A stretch of 64,000 bases of DNA. Source: Rhizobium sp. Pop5. Lineage in GTDB: Bacteria > Pseudomonadota > Alphaproteobacteria > Rhizobiales > Rhizobiaceae. Positions 10,088 through 18,499 of this stretch are shown piece by piece. Each line of letters starts with the position of its first letter. Within the stretch, counting starts at the first letter, position 1. The stretch lies in NCBI RefSeq assembly GCF_024721175.1, contig NZ_CP099399.1, positions 4,134,501 through 4,198,500 on the forward strand. Direction: 5' to 3'. A program made the translations under genes and the position numbers. The notes under the pieces were generated by a model. That model did no database searches. It had not been told where the DNA came from and worked only from the letters and a program-made list of their open reading frames with translations.

Positions 10088-10498
10088 TTGCAAGCCTTCG
10101 AGCTCGACCCCCGGCTGGAAAACGACAGCGTCAGCATTATGGTGACCGGCTTGTGTGACCTGAGATTGTCCAAGGACGCCCGCTGGCCCTGGCTCATTCT
10201 CGTGCCGCGCAGGGCTGATATCACCGAAATCTTCGAGCTGACACCGCTCGACCAGGTCCTACTCACCTTCGAGACGGAGATGGTCGCCAGCGCTCTGAAG
10301 GAGATCACCGGAGCGACAAAAATCAATATCGGGGCTCTTGGCAATATCGTCCGCCAGCTTCATGTTCATGTCATTGCCCGCTTCGAAGGCGATGCCAACT
10401 GGCCGGGTCCCGTCTGGGGCTTCGGCCGCGCGGAGCCTTACGAGGACGGAAAGAGAGACGAGTTCACGGCGAAGCTGCGGGAAGCCCTTTCATCATGA
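10088..10498 (+). CDS. HIT family protein
   Basis: 136 residues from TTG with AGGAGG 7 bases upstream. The histidine triad is seen as QLHVHVIARF, close to the HxHxHxx motif but with only two of the three histidines in register; WPWLILVPRR is the conserved substrate-pocket strand. HIT proteins are nucleotide hydrolases or transferases. The stop overlaps the nudC ATG by 4 bases, suggesting coupled translation. Confidence 0.85.
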   Translation: MQAFELDPRLENDSVSIMVTGLCDLRLSKDARWPWLILVPRRADITEIFELTPLDQVLLTFETEMVASALKEITGATKINIGALGNIVRQLHVHVIARFEGDANWPGPVWGFGRAEPYEDGKRDEFTAKLREALSS

Positions 10499-11454
10499 GT
10501 CATTCGCTTTTCGATTCGGATGTGCCGCATCCGGAACCCAGCAACCTCACTGCCTTTGCAGCCAACGATCTTAATCGCGATTCCGAACATCGCGACGAGC
10601 AATCCGTGGAAAAGGCGCTGGCGAGGGAAGGCACGCATATCTTCGCCTTTGCTAAAGACAAGCTGGTGCTGAAGCATGACGGCCAAGTGCTCGATCCGCT
10701 CTTTGCCCGTTACGAACTCAAGGAATTGCAGCCGGATTGGGACGAGACGGTGCTTCTCGGCTACCGCAAGACGGGGGAGCCGCGTCTTGCGGTTCCCGTC
10801 GGCGTCGACGTCGAGGACCTCGCCAGCCAGTACAAGCCCGCCGACGGTCGCACCCTATTCCGCGAAATGCTGATCGACGAGGTGCTGCTCGGCGAATTCG
10901 CCCAGGCCGCAAGCCTCATCCGCTGGAATGGCGACAACCGCTTCTGCGGCCGCTGCGGCTCGGCGATGGAGATCCATATCGGCGGCTACAAGCGTGTCTG
11001 CACAGCCTGCGAGCACATGATTTTCCCGCGCACCGATCCCGTCGTCATTATGCTGACGATCGACGAGACGCGCGACCTCTGCCTGCTCGGCCGCAGCCCG
11101 CATTTCGCGCCCGGTATGTATTCCTGTCTCGCCGGCTTCCTCGAACCTGGCGAAACCATCGAGAACGCCGTGCGCCGCGAAACGCTGGAGGAATCGGGTA
11201 TCCGCACCGGCCGCATCCGCTATCACGCCTCTCAGCCCTGGCCGATGCCGCATTCGCTGATGATCGGCTGTTACGCCGAGGCGAAATCCACCGAAATCAA
11301 CCGTGACGAGGCGGAACTGGAGGATTGCCGCTGGTTTACCCGCGAAGAGACGCTCGAGATGCTGGAGCGCCCCGGCGCAACCGGCAAGGCCCCGCCGCCG
11401 AAAGGGGCGATCGCCCACCGCCTGATGCGCGACTGGGTGGAGTGGAAGCGCTAG
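10495..11454 (+). CDS. nudC: NAD(+) diphosphatase NudC
   Basis: 319 residues. Zinc ribbon FCGRCGSAM...CTACEHMIFPR near 150-180, Nudix box GFLEPGETIENAVRRETLEE near 220, and the NudC-specific SQPWPMPHSLM motif just after it. NudC hydrolyses NAD(H) and removes NAD caps from RNA. The start overlaps the HIT gene; the WYL regulator begins 4 bases after the stop. Confidence 0.95.
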   Translation: MSHSLFDSDVPHPEPSNLTAFAANDLNRDSEHRDEQSVEKALAREGTHIFAFAKDKLVLKHDGQVLDPLFARYELKELQPDWDETVLLGYRKTGEPRLAVPVGVDVEDLASQYKPADGRTLFREMLIDEVLLGEFAQAASLIRWNGDNRFCGRCGSAMEIHIGGYKRVCTACEHMIFPRTDPVVIMLTIDETRDLCLLGRSPHFAPGMYSCLAGFLEPGETIENAVRRETLEESGIRTGRIRYHASQPWPMPHSLMIGCYAEAKSTEINRDEAELEDCRWFTREETLEMLERPGATGKAPPPKGAIAHRLMRDWVEWKR

Positions 11455-11458
11455 TGCC

Positions 11459-12154
11459 ATGCCGGTCGCCCGCTCCGAACGGCTGCTGACGCTGCTTCAG
11501 ACGCTTCGGCGTTACCGGCGACCGGTGACCGGCAATGTGCTTGCCCAGGAGACCGGCGTCAGCCTGCGTACGCTTTATCGCGATATCGCCAGCCTGCAGG
11601 CCCAGGGCGCGATGATCGAGGGCGAAGCTGGCATCGGTTATGTGCTGAAGCCCGGCTTCATGCTGCCGCCGATGATGTTTTCCGAGGAAGAGCTGGAAGC
11701 CTTGGTGCTCGGCTCGCGCTGGGTGGCCCGCGCCGCCGAGCCGCGCCTTGCCGGCGCCGGCGCCGATGCGCTCGCCAAGATCGTCGCCGTGCTTCCGTCC
11801 GACATGCGTGAAATGGTCGATTCGGCGACACTCTTCGTTGGCCGCAAGCGCCAGGACGAGGACAAGGCTGATGTTTCGGCTATCCGCAAGGCGATCCGCC
11901 TGGAACGAGTGCTCGAACTGCATTATGGCGACGAGCAAGGCAAGATCTCCCGCCGCCGCGTCTGGCCTTTCGCGCTCGGTTATTTCGAGCATGTGCGCAT
12001 CATCATGGCGTGGTGCGAGCTGCGCCAGGATTTCCGCCATTTCCGCACCGATCGCATCATCGATATGGCGGTCCATGAGATGCGCTATCCGCGCCGCCGC
12101 ACCGCGCTTCTCAAGGAATGGCGCGAGACGCAGGACGTGCAGCTGGAGACCTGA
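11459..12154 (+). CDS. HTH_11/WYL-domain transcriptional regulator (YafY-like)
   Basis: 231 residues. N-terminal HTH: RLLTLLQTLRRYRRPVTGN then LAQETGVSLRTLYRDIASLQ, the DeoR/YafY-type recognition helix. The C-terminal half has the WYL fold (LELHYGDEQGKISRRRVWPF). Such regulators bind small ligands or nucleic acid through the WYL domain. It follows nudC directly. The two short genes just downstream each have the same 23-bp palindrome in front, which makes them likely targets. A local repressor of a glyoxalase-like gene is the simplest reading. Confidence 0.88.
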   Translation: MPVARSERLLTLLQTLRRYRRPVTGNVLAQETGVSLRTLYRDIASLQAQGAMIEGEAGIGYVLKPGFMLPPMMFSEEELEALVLGSRWVARAAEPRLAGAGADALAKIVAVLPSDMREMVDSATLFVGRKRQDEDKADVSAIRKAIRLERVLELHYGDEQGKISRRRVWPFALGYFEHVRIIMAWCELRQDFRHFRTDRIIDMAVHEMRYPRRRTALLKEWRETQDVQLET

Positions 12155-12157
12155 ACG

Positions 12158-12180
12158 CTGCTGCCATAAACTGTCAGCAG
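12158..12180. promoter_or_regulatory. Putative WYL-regulator operator, copy 1
   Basis: Imperfect palindrome CTGCTGCCA-TAAAC-TGTCAGCAG lies 46 bases before the small gene at 12226. The same 23-bp pattern recurs at 12554, before the VOC gene, with 20 of 23 bases shared. Position and repetition suggest an operator for the adjacent regulator. Confidence 0.6.
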
Positions 12181-12225
12181 GTAGCGCTATTATCAGTCTC
12201 AATCCACCAGGAAGGAGCACTGATC

Positions 12226-12486
12226 ATGGTAACGCCTCCAGTCATTCAACAGGCCGGCGATCGCTTCGCCTCCGATAGTTTTGCAGATATTATTTCGGCC
12301 GAAACCTTTGCAGACGTCCGGCAGTCGGCGCACTCCGGCCTGCTGCGCCTGGCCATGAGCCTTTTCCGGATCTCCGGGCAAAGCCACTCGAAACTCGATG
12401 TTGAAGCGGCACCCGACTACATGAAGCGCGACCTCGGCTTCATGGACGGGCGCAACCCGCGCCACCAGAACCGGTGCCCGCTCTAA
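12226..12486 (+). CDS. Small protein with DUF1127-like C-terminus
   Basis: 86 residues with GAAGGAG 8 bases before the ATG. No signal peptide or membrane segment. The end of the protein, APDYMKRDLGFMDGRNPRH, resembles the C-terminal motif of DUF1127/YjiS-type small proteins (RDIGL-DGR), some of which bind RNA; the N-terminal half is not recognised. The gene sits between two copies of a palindrome and downstream of the WYL regulator, so it is probably under that control. Confidence 0.7.
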   Translation: MVTPPVIQQAGDRFASDSFADIISAETFADVRQSAHSGLLRLAMSLFRISGQSHSKLDVEAAPDYMKRDLGFMDGRNPRHQNRCPL

Positions 12487-12553
12487 GCCATCTGATTGTC
12501 CAACTCATCCCCCTGACGAGAACAGGCGTTGCTTTCGCAGCGCCTTTTGTTTC

Positions 12554-12576
12554 CTGCTGCCACAAATTGGCAGCAG
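12554..12576. promoter_or_regulatory. Putative WYL-regulator operator, copy 2
   Basis: Perfect palindrome CTGCTGCCA-CAAAT-TGGCAGCAG (9-bp arms, 5-base spacer), 44 bases before the VOC gene at 12620. Nearly identical to the copy at 12158 and at nearly the same distance from its gene. Confidence 0.65.
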
Positions 12577-12619
12577 TAGATCTCTCGCAGACCCAACTGA
12601 CAGCAACGGGAGAACCGAA

Positions 12620-12988
12620 ATGACCAGCCCCAACCTGATAATCCTCTACGTCAAGGATCCGGCCGAAAGCGCCAGCTTCTACCGCAACCTCCTGAACCGC
12701 GAGCCGGCCGTGGAAGCGCCAAATTTCGTCGCCTTCCCGCTCGACGGCGGCTTCACGCTCGGTCTCTGGCGGCGCAGCAAGGTCGAACCGCAGCCCTCCG
12801 CAATCGGCAACCGAGGCGAAGTGGCCTTCATGGTGGCGGGGGAAAATGCCGTCGCCAGGCAATATGAGGACTGGCGGCAGCGCGGCCTGCCGATCGCCCA
12901 GGAACTGACCGAACTCGATTTCGGTCCGACCTTCGTCGTGCTCGATCCCGATGGGCATCGGCTGCGCGTTTGTGAGCCGGATAAATAA
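12620..12988 (+). CDS. VOC family (glyoxalase/bleomycin resistance-like) protein
   Basis: 122 residues. Two beta-alpha-beta units of the vicinal oxygen chelate fold: NLIILYVKDPAESASFYRNLL at the start and VVLDPDGHRLRVCEPDK at the end. Such proteins bind metal or sequester small toxic molecules; the substrate is unknown. AACGGGAG precedes the start. Preceded by the second palindromic operator, so probably induced through the WYL regulator. Confidence 0.87.
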   Translation: MTSPNLIILYVKDPAESASFYRNLLNREPAVEAPNFVAFPLDGGFTLGLWRRSKVEPQPSAIGNRGEVAFMVAGENAVARQYEDWRQRGLPIAQELTELDFGPTFVVLDPDGHRLRVCEPDK

Positions 12989-13007
12989 TGCCTAAGCGCG
13001 AGGTCTG

Positions 13008-13862
13008 CTAAAGCAGGCCTCGCATCGCATGCCCCTTGTAGACGCCGAGGATGCGCACCTTCTCGGAGAAGAAACGCAGTTCCTCCAAGGCCCGGCGAAC
13101 GTTCGGATCGTTCGGATGGCCCTCGATATCGGCGTAGAACTGTGTTGCGACGAATTTTCCGCCGAGCTGGTAGCTTTCGAGCTTCGTCATATTGATGTTG
13201 TTGGTGGCGAATCCGCCGAGTGCTTTGTAGAGCGCTGCCGGAATGTTGCGGACGTTGAAGACGAAGGTGGTGACGACCTTTTCCTCAGCCGAAATGCGTT
13301 GCGCCCATTCCTCGTCGCGGGACAGGATCACGAAACGGGTGACGTTGTTTTCCGTATCCTCGACATTTTCGGCGACGATCTCCAGCCCGTAGAGATCGGC
13401 GGCAAGGCGCGGCGCGAGTGCCGCCATCGAGCGGTCGCCGGTTTCCTTCACGAGTTTTGCCGCCCCCGCCGTATCGCCGGCGATAACAGGCTTCCAGCCG
13501 TGAGCGCGAACGATCTTGCGGCACTGGCCGAGCGCGTGAATATGGCTGTGCACCGTGCGGATCTCGTCCTTGGTAACACCCGGCAGCACCATCAGCTGGA
13601 AGCGGATCGGCATGAAATATTCGCCGATAATGTGCAGCCGCGATTCTGGCAGCAGATGGTGGATATCGGCGACGCGTCCGGCAATCGTGTTCTCGATCGG
13701 GATCATCGCGATATCGGCATCGCCGTTGTCGACCGCCGTGAAGGCATCCTCGAAGGTCTGGCAGGGCAGCGGTTCCATGGTCGGAAACATGTCGCGGCAG
13801 GCCATGTCGGAATTGGCGCCGAATTCACCTTGGAAGGCGATCCTGTTGGTCTTGATGTTCAT
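13008..13862 (-). CDS. pheA: Prephenate dehydratase
   Basis: 284 residues. Converts prephenate to phenylpyruvate in phenylalanine synthesis. Catalytic domain runs from IAFQGEFGANSDMAC to DTENNVTRFVILSRD (the family TRF motif), followed by a C-terminal ACT domain (NVRNIPAALYKALGGFATNNINMTKLES) that senses phenylalanine. No chorismate mutase domain, as in other monofunctional alphaproteobacterial enzymes. The ATG at 13862 matches the family start; the longer open frame is a shadow of kdsB. kdsB lies 10 bases upstream on the same strand. Confidence 0.95.
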   Translation of the reverse strand: MNIKTNRIAFQGEFGANSDMACRDMFPTMEPLPCQTFEDAFTAVDNGDADIAMIPIENTIAGRVADIHHLLPESRLHIIGEYFMPIRFQLMVLPGVTKDEIRTVHSHIHALGQCRKIVRAHGWKPVIAGDTAGAAKLVKETGDRSMAALAPRLAADLYGLEIVAENVEDTENNVTRFVILSRDEEWAQRISAEEKVVTTFVFNVRNIPAALYKALGGFATNNINMTKLESYQLGGKFVATQFYADIEGHPNDPNVRRALEELRFFSEKVRILGVYKGHAMRGLL

Positions 13863-13872
13863 GGTGATTCCG

Positions 13873-14628
13873 TCAGTTCGACTTTGCGGTGAGAATATGC
13901 CGCGCTTTTTCGAGGTCAGCGGGAGTATCGACACCGAGCGGAATGGTGTCAACGATCTCGGCGTCGATGCGCATGCCGGCTTCCAACGCCCTGAGCTGCT
14001 CCAGCGCTTCGCGCTTTTCGAGTGTCGAAGGGCCGAGCGTGACGAACCGCTCCAATGCCGCGCGCCGATAGGCATAAAGGCCGATATGATGATAGAGCGG
14101 CCCGTGGCCGTAGGGTGCCGTCGCGCGTGTGAAGTAGAGTGCGTGAAGGCGGGTCTCGGAGACCGGCGAACCGACGATCTTGACGATGTGCGGCGCGGTC
14201 TTGTCCTCTTCATTGTCGATCTCGGTCGTCAGCGTGCCGATATCGACAGCCTCGTTCTCAAGAGGGCGCAGCGCTGCCCGCACGGTATCCGGATCGATCG
14301 TGGGCAGATCGCCCTGGACATTGACGATGATTTTCGCCTTTCCGTCGGGATCGACTTTCGTCAGCGCTTCGAAGATCCGATCCGAACCCGATTGATGATC
14401 CTTGCTGGTCATAACGACCTCGAAGCCGGCAGCGGCCACCGTATCGAACACTTGGGCATCGTCGACGGCGACGACGACGCGGCCGATGGCCGCCTCCCTG
14501 GCGCGCAATGCCACCTGGACGATCATCGGCAGGCCGCAAATATCGGCGAGCGGTTTGCCCGGAAGCCGCGTGGAGGCCATCCGTGCCGGGATCAATACGA
14601 GCACGCCGTCTAAATTTGAGTCACTCAT
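13873..14628 (-). CDS. kdsB: 3-deoxy-manno-octulosonate cytidylyltransferase
   Basis: 251 residues. Activates Kdo as CMP-Kdo for lipopolysaccharide core. Nucleotide-binding start [21 protein letters not shown], then [13 protein letters not shown], and the conserved [11 protein letters not shown] (usual form NVQGDEP, here DL). Length matches the family. Coupled closely to pheA downstream, a common rhizobial order. A divergent promoter region separates it from the cytochrome c gene. Confidence 0.95.
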   Translation of the reverse strand: MSDSNLDGVLVLIPARMASTRLPGKPLADICGLPMIVQVALRAREAAIGRVVVAVDDAQVFDTVAAAGFEVVMTSKDHQSGSDRIFEALTKVDPDGKAKIIVNVQGDLPTIDPDTVRAALRPLENEAVDIGTLTTEIDNEEDKTAPHIVKIVGSPVSETRLHALYFTRATAPYGHGPLYHHIGLYAYRRAALERFVTLGPSTLEKREALEQLRALEAGMRIDAEIVDTIPLGVDTPADLEKARHILTAKSN

Positions 14629-14782
14629 TGTTCGGGCCTTCTATTCCGGGCTGAAAAGTGTCAAAAAGTCTCACGCACAAGACCATTTAGACAGTTGCAA
14701 CGATCCGTCAAAAGACATAGGTTCCGCGCGATTTCAAGATGGTCCGGTTTATGGTCTGCCGGCTGCAAGGGGAGCATTGCAG

Positions 14783-15349
14783 ATGAATTCATACGTCAAT
14801 ACGGCCGTGGGGGCACTGCTCGGAACGATTTTCGTTCTGATGTCGGTCTCTATCGCGTCCGAAGGGATCTTCCATTCCGAAGCGCCGGAGAAGGAAGGTT
14901 TTGCGATCGTTGCCGAAGAGGCGCCTGCCGCTGGCGGTGAAGCTGCGCCTGCCGCTGCTGCCGTTCCGATCGCGCAATTGCTCGCTTCTGCAGATGCCAA
15001 GGCTGGTGAAACGGTTTTCAAGAAGTGTCAGGCCTGTCATGACGGCACCAAAGGGGGACCGAACAAGGTCGGTCCCAACCTCTTTGGTGTCGTAGATCGC
15101 CCGATCGCCTCGCATGAAGGCTTCGCCTATTCTGCCGCCATAAAGGATTTCTCCAAGGGCAGCTCGGAAAAGTGGACCTTCGAAAATCTCAACAAGTTCC
15201 TGACGGCGCCGAAGAAGGACGTTCCCGGCACCGCCATGGGCTTTGCAGGCCTGCCGAAGGATCAGGATCGCGCCAACGTCATCCTCTATCTGCACACGCT
15301 CGCTGATTCGCCGGTGCCGCTACCGGATCCGAAGACGGCAACGCAATAA
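14783..15349 (+). CDS. cycM: Membrane-anchored cytochrome c (CycM type)
   Basis: 188 residues. An uncleaved N-terminal anchor ([21 protein letters not shown]) is followed by an Ala/Pro-rich linker (about 40-65) and a class I cytochrome c domain with heme site CQACH near residue 77 and the Met ligand region GTAMGFAGL. It carries electrons from the bc1 complex to the aa3 oxidase in rhizobia. GGGGAG lies 9 bases before the ATG. A terminator follows. Confidence 0.92.
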   Translation: MNSYVNTAVGALLGTIFVLMSVSIASEGIFHSEAPEKEGFAIVAEEAPAAGGEAAPAAAAVPIAQLLASADAKAGETVFKKCQACHDGTKGGPNKVGPNLFGVVDRPIASHEGFAYSAAIKDFSKGSSEKWTFENLNKFLTAPKKDVPGTAMGFAGLPKDQDRANVILYLHTLADSPVPLPDPKTATQ

Positions 15350-15375
15350 GGCGACAGCATCATCACATGCGATGG

Positions 15376-15402
15376 AAGCCCGGCCGCAAGCCGGGCTTTT
15401 TG
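15376..15402 (+). terminator. Rho-independent terminator after cycM
   Basis: Stem AGCCCGGC / GCCGGGCT with a CGCAA loop followed by five T, 27 bases after the cycM stop. Confidence 0.85.
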
Positions 15403-15419
15403 CTGTTCATGGCGCAGGT

Positions 15420-16367
15420 TCACGCGCCGAGGAAGTAGGCCCAGAGTGAAACCGTGATGGCGCCGAGCGCCGTCGTCACCGAGATCGTCGAGGCGGCGAG
15501 GCTGTGGCCGACGCCGAAGCGATTGGCGATCAGCCAGGCGTTGACGCCCGTCGGCACCGAAGAGGTCAGCACGATCGCCGCCGTCCATTCGGGGCTCAGG
15601 CCGAGGAGACGGCTCGCCGTCCAGACGCAGCCGGGCAACAGCAGCAGCTTGAGGCTCGAGGTCACGCTGGCGATGCCAAGATTGCCGGAGACGCCGTATC
15701 TCTCCAATGCCATGCCGAGAGAGATCAGCGCTGCCGGTCCGGCAATGCCGGCGATCTGCCCGACGACCGTCTTGACCGCTGTCGGCATTGTCAGGCCGGA
15801 AAGATGCATGGCCATGCCGGCAGCAAGGCCGATCACCAGCGGATTGCGGATGAGATTGATGGCGATCTGGCGAAGCACGAACACCATGCTGCGGTCGCTC
15901 TTGCCTGCGATCTTTCGCTCCGCGTGCTCCATCAGCACCGTGCCGGCGACCATCATGACAGGCAGATGCACGGCGAGCAGGATCGACAACGCCACCAGCC
16001 CTTCGTCGCCGACGGTGCGCTGGACGAGCGGCAGACCGATGAAGACATTGTTGGCGAAGGCCGAGGAAACGCCGGCCAGCACGCCGATCCGTTCGTCGCG
16101 GCCGAACAAGCGGGTGGCGGCGATATGCCCGGCCGTCCAGGTGATGGCGACGCCGGAGAAATAGACGATCCAGAGACGGAAAGGCGAAGCGCCGTGGAAA
16201 TCCGCCTCGGCGATGGTGCGGAAAAGCAGAAGCGGCACGGCGATCTTGAAGACGAATTCGCTGAGCCCGTCGCCGACATTCGACGCCATCAAGCCGCTGC
16301 GAACGATCACCCAGCCGATGAGAATCAGGATGAAAATGGGGAGGACATCGAGAATGATGGCTGACAT
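15420..16367 (-). CDS. AEC family (auxin efflux carrier-like) transporter
   Basis: 315 residues, about ten hydrophobic segments, inner membrane. Family marks: FILILIGWVIVRSGLM at the N-terminus, the central FANNVFIGLPLVQRTVG, and SSVPTGVNAWLIANRFG near the end. AEC carriers export small organic acids or malonate-like compounds; substrate unknown here. ATG at 16367 fits the family start but has no clear ribosome site, since the preceding bases on the coding strand are pyrimidine-rich. The open frame extends upstream to 16475 without homology. Confidence 0.88.
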   Translation of the reverse strand: MSAIILDVLPIFILILIGWVIVRSGLMASNVGDGLSEFVFKIAVPLLLFRTIAEADFHGASPFRLWIVYFSGVAITWTAGHIAATRLFGRDERIGVLAGVSSAFANNVFIGLPLVQRTVGDEGLVALSILLAVHLPVMMVAGTVLMEHAERKIAGKSDRSMVFVLRQIAINLIRNPLVIGLAAGMAMHLSGLTMPTAVKTVVGQIAGIAGPAALISLGMALERYGVSGNLGIASVTSSLKLLLLPGCVWTASRLLGLSPEWTAAIVLTSSVPTGVNAWLIANRFGVGHSLAASTISVTTALGAITVSLWAYFLGA

Positions 16368-16473
16368 GGGGGAGGCTGCTTTGCGCGGAGGGAGTGTCCG
16401 ATCTCTAACAGCAAATCGCCTGGATTGAAAAGATAAACGCAACCTGCTCCGGCTGCTCGGGCATCCGCAATGC

Positions 16474-16496
16474 AAAAAAAGCGGGCACGGCCCGCC
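16474..16496 (-). terminator. Terminator-like hairpin on the minus strand upstream of the AEC gene
   Basis: On the minus strand GCGGGC-CGT-GCCCGC is followed by seven T. It would end a minus-strand transcript that starts between here and the plus-strand kinase gene at 16790. The 16368-16789 stretch has no long gene; see the findings. A perfect CCGGATATCCGG palindrome lies just upstream on that transcript. Confidence 0.6.
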
Positions 16497-16789
16497 TTTC
16501 CGCTCCGGCTCCGCCGGATATCCGGATCACGAAGCTGCCAGTTCATCCGTGGTCAGCATCGCGCCGGCAAGATCGAAGGGATCATCCCTCACGCATCCGG
16601 CTGCAACTGAAAGCTGCTCATGCCGGTCTTGTTGCGAGTATTTCTAGATTCGGAAAGTGACAGCGCCATGACGAATAAGCGGCACTTTTACGAAGAAATA
16701 GCCGCGCCATTCACCATTTAACTTCCAAACCGCAGAAATTTCGCTAAGACCGAACCCCGGCTATCACAAAATCCGGGGCTCCCCATTTC

Positions 16790-17782
16790 ATGACAAAATT
16801 CGATGTTCTGACAGTCGGCAACGCAATCGTGGATATTATTGCCCGTTGCGACGACCAGTTCCTCATTGACAACCAGATCACCAAGGCGGCGATGAACCTC
16901 ATCGATGCCGAACGCGCCGAACTCCTGTATTCGCGCATGGGACCGGCGCTCGAAGCCTCGGGCGGCAGCGCCGGCAATACGGCGGCTGGTGTGGCGAACC
17001 TCGGCGGCAAGGCCGCCTATTTCGGCAATGTCGCCGCAGATCAGCTCGGCGAAATCTTCACGCATGATATCCGCGCCCAGGGCGTTCACTACCAGACGAA
17101 GCCGAAGGGCACTTTCCCGCCGACGGCGCGTTCGATGATCTTCGTCACCGAGGACGGCGAACGCTCGATGAACACCTATCTCGGCGCTTGCGTCGAACTC
17201 GGCCCCGAGGATGTCGAGGTCGATGTCGTGGCCGACGCCAAGGTCACCTATTTCGAAGGCTATCTCTGGGATCCACCACGCGCCAAGGAAGCGATTCTCG
17301 ATTGCGCCCGCATCGCCCATGAAAACGGCCGCGAAATGTCGATGACGCTGTCCGACAGTTTCTGCGTTGGCCGCTATCGCGGCGAATTCCTCGATCTGAT
17401 GCGTTCCGGCAAGGTCGATATCGTCTTCGCCAATCGCCAGGAAGCGCTGTCGCTCTACGAAACGGACGATTTCGAAGAGGCGCTGAACAAGATCGCCGCC
17501 GACTGCAAGATCGCCGCCGTGACGATGAGCGAGGATGGCGCCGTCATCTTGAAGGGGCGGGAGCGTTATTACGTCGACGCGATCAAGATTAGGGAAGTTG
17601 TGGATACGACGGGCGCCGGCGATCTCTTCGCCTCCGGCTTCCTCTATGGCTACACGCAGGGACGGTCGCTTGAGGATTGCGGCAAGCTCGGCTGCCTCGC
17701 CGCCGGCATCGTCATCCAGCAGATCGGTCCGCGCCCGATGACCTCGCTTTCCGAGGCCGCCAGGGAAGCAGGGCTTATTTGA
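16790..17782 (+). CDS. PfkB family sugar/nucleoside kinase, adenosine kinase-like
   Basis: 330 residues. PfkB signatures: N-terminal GGSAGNTAAGVANLGGKAAYFGNV and C-terminal VVDTTGAGDLFASGFLYG with the catalytic Asp in GAGD. The overall pattern (DVLTVGNAIVDIIARCDDQFL at the start) matches the adenosine kinase-like branch common in Rhizobiales. It would phosphorylate adenosine or a related nucleoside in the cytoplasm. Substrate not proven. The last 8 bases overlap the convergent SH3 gene. Confidence 0.9.
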   Translation: MTKFDVLTVGNAIVDIIARCDDQFLIDNQITKAAMNLIDAERAELLYSRMGPALEASGGSAGNTAAGVANLGGKAAYFGNVAADQLGEIFTHDIRAQGVHYQTKPKGTFPPTARSMIFVTEDGERSMNTYLGACVELGPEDVEVDVVADAKVTYFEGYLWDPPRAKEAILDCARIAHENGREMSMTLSDSFCVGRYRGEFLDLMRSGKVDIVFANRQEALSLYETDDFEEALNKIAADCKIAAVTMSEDGAVILKGRERYYVDAIKIREVVDTTGAGDLFASGFLYGYTQGRSLEDCGKLGCLAAGIVIQQIGPRPMTSLSEAAREAGLI

Positions 17783-18314
17783 AGGCTTCGCCGGGATAGG
17801 CGCCCCAGATCTCCGACTGCGCCACCCAACCCTTGGCGCCGTCGGTTTCGGCGCGGCACCAGTCGCCATTGCATTCGCCGATCGTCAGCATCACGCCCGG
17901 TTCCAGCTTGGCGACGATCGAGGCGGAGGGCTGCGCTTCGCGGCGCAGATTGACGAAGATCCCTTTGCCCTTTGTCTTCATCCACGGGGCAGCGATCGCT
18001 GCGCGCTGACCTGATAGCAGCGACTGGTTGACCCAGCCCTCGGTGCCGTCCGCGTCGCGGATGCGGCGCCAGTTGTCGTATTCCTGGATGATCTCCACCG
18101 GCAGGCCGGATTTCAGGTACATCCATGAAACGGCGTAATCCGTTCCTGGGCCGATGCGCAGGTTGACGCGCTTGGATTTCAGTGTGACGAAACGCGGCAG
18201 CGGCAGTCCGCTCGGCCCTTTGGCCGCCTGAGCATGGGCAAATTCGACAGCGCCGAGGGATGCGGCCAGAGCGATCGCGACGGCGAGGCAGGACTTCAGG
18301 ACTTTGCTGCGCAT
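17775..18314 (-). CDS. Secreted SH3-domain protein (two SH3_3/SH3_4 repeats)
   Basis: 179 residues. Signal peptide (SCLAVAIALAASLGAVEFAHA) then two bacterial SH3 repeats: KRVNLRIGPGTDYAVSWMY ... TEGWVNQSLLSG and IFVNLRREAQPSASIVAKL ... AKGWVAQSEIWG. Likely a periplasmic peptidoglycan-binding protein; no enzymatic domain. It ends over the last bases of the convergent kinase gene. Confidence 0.88.
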   Translation of the reverse strand: MRSKVLKSCLAVAIALAASLGAVEFAHAQAAKGPSGLPLPRFVTLKSKRVNLRIGPGTDYAVSWMYLKSGLPVEIIQEYDNWRRIRDADGTEGWVNQSLLSGQRAAIAAPWMKTKGKGIFVNLRREAQPSASIVAKLEPGVMLTIGECNGDWCRAETDGAKGWVAQSEIWGAYPGEAFK

Positions 18315-18499
18315 GGAAGCTTCCGTTTGCTCGAATCGGCGGGCAGGCCCGGCCTGCTCGCTGTCCGGGCACTGACATACCCCGGCTGCACCACGAGTTT
18401 TGTTTGTCTTCGCGTGCGGGTCTGGTAGAAAATGCCCGGAATGGGAAAATTATCACCCATCTTGGTTAAAGACCTCTGAACAAGGCACCACAGGCAGCC

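Noticed and set aside
10338..10574. Short frame bridging the HIT and nudC genes
   Set aside because: Out of frame with both well-supported genes.
16518..16580. GTG-started micro-ORF VRDDPFDLAGAMLTTDELAA(S)
   Set aside because: Only 21 codons, no Shine-Dalgarno sequence; kept only as part of the orphan-transcript finding.
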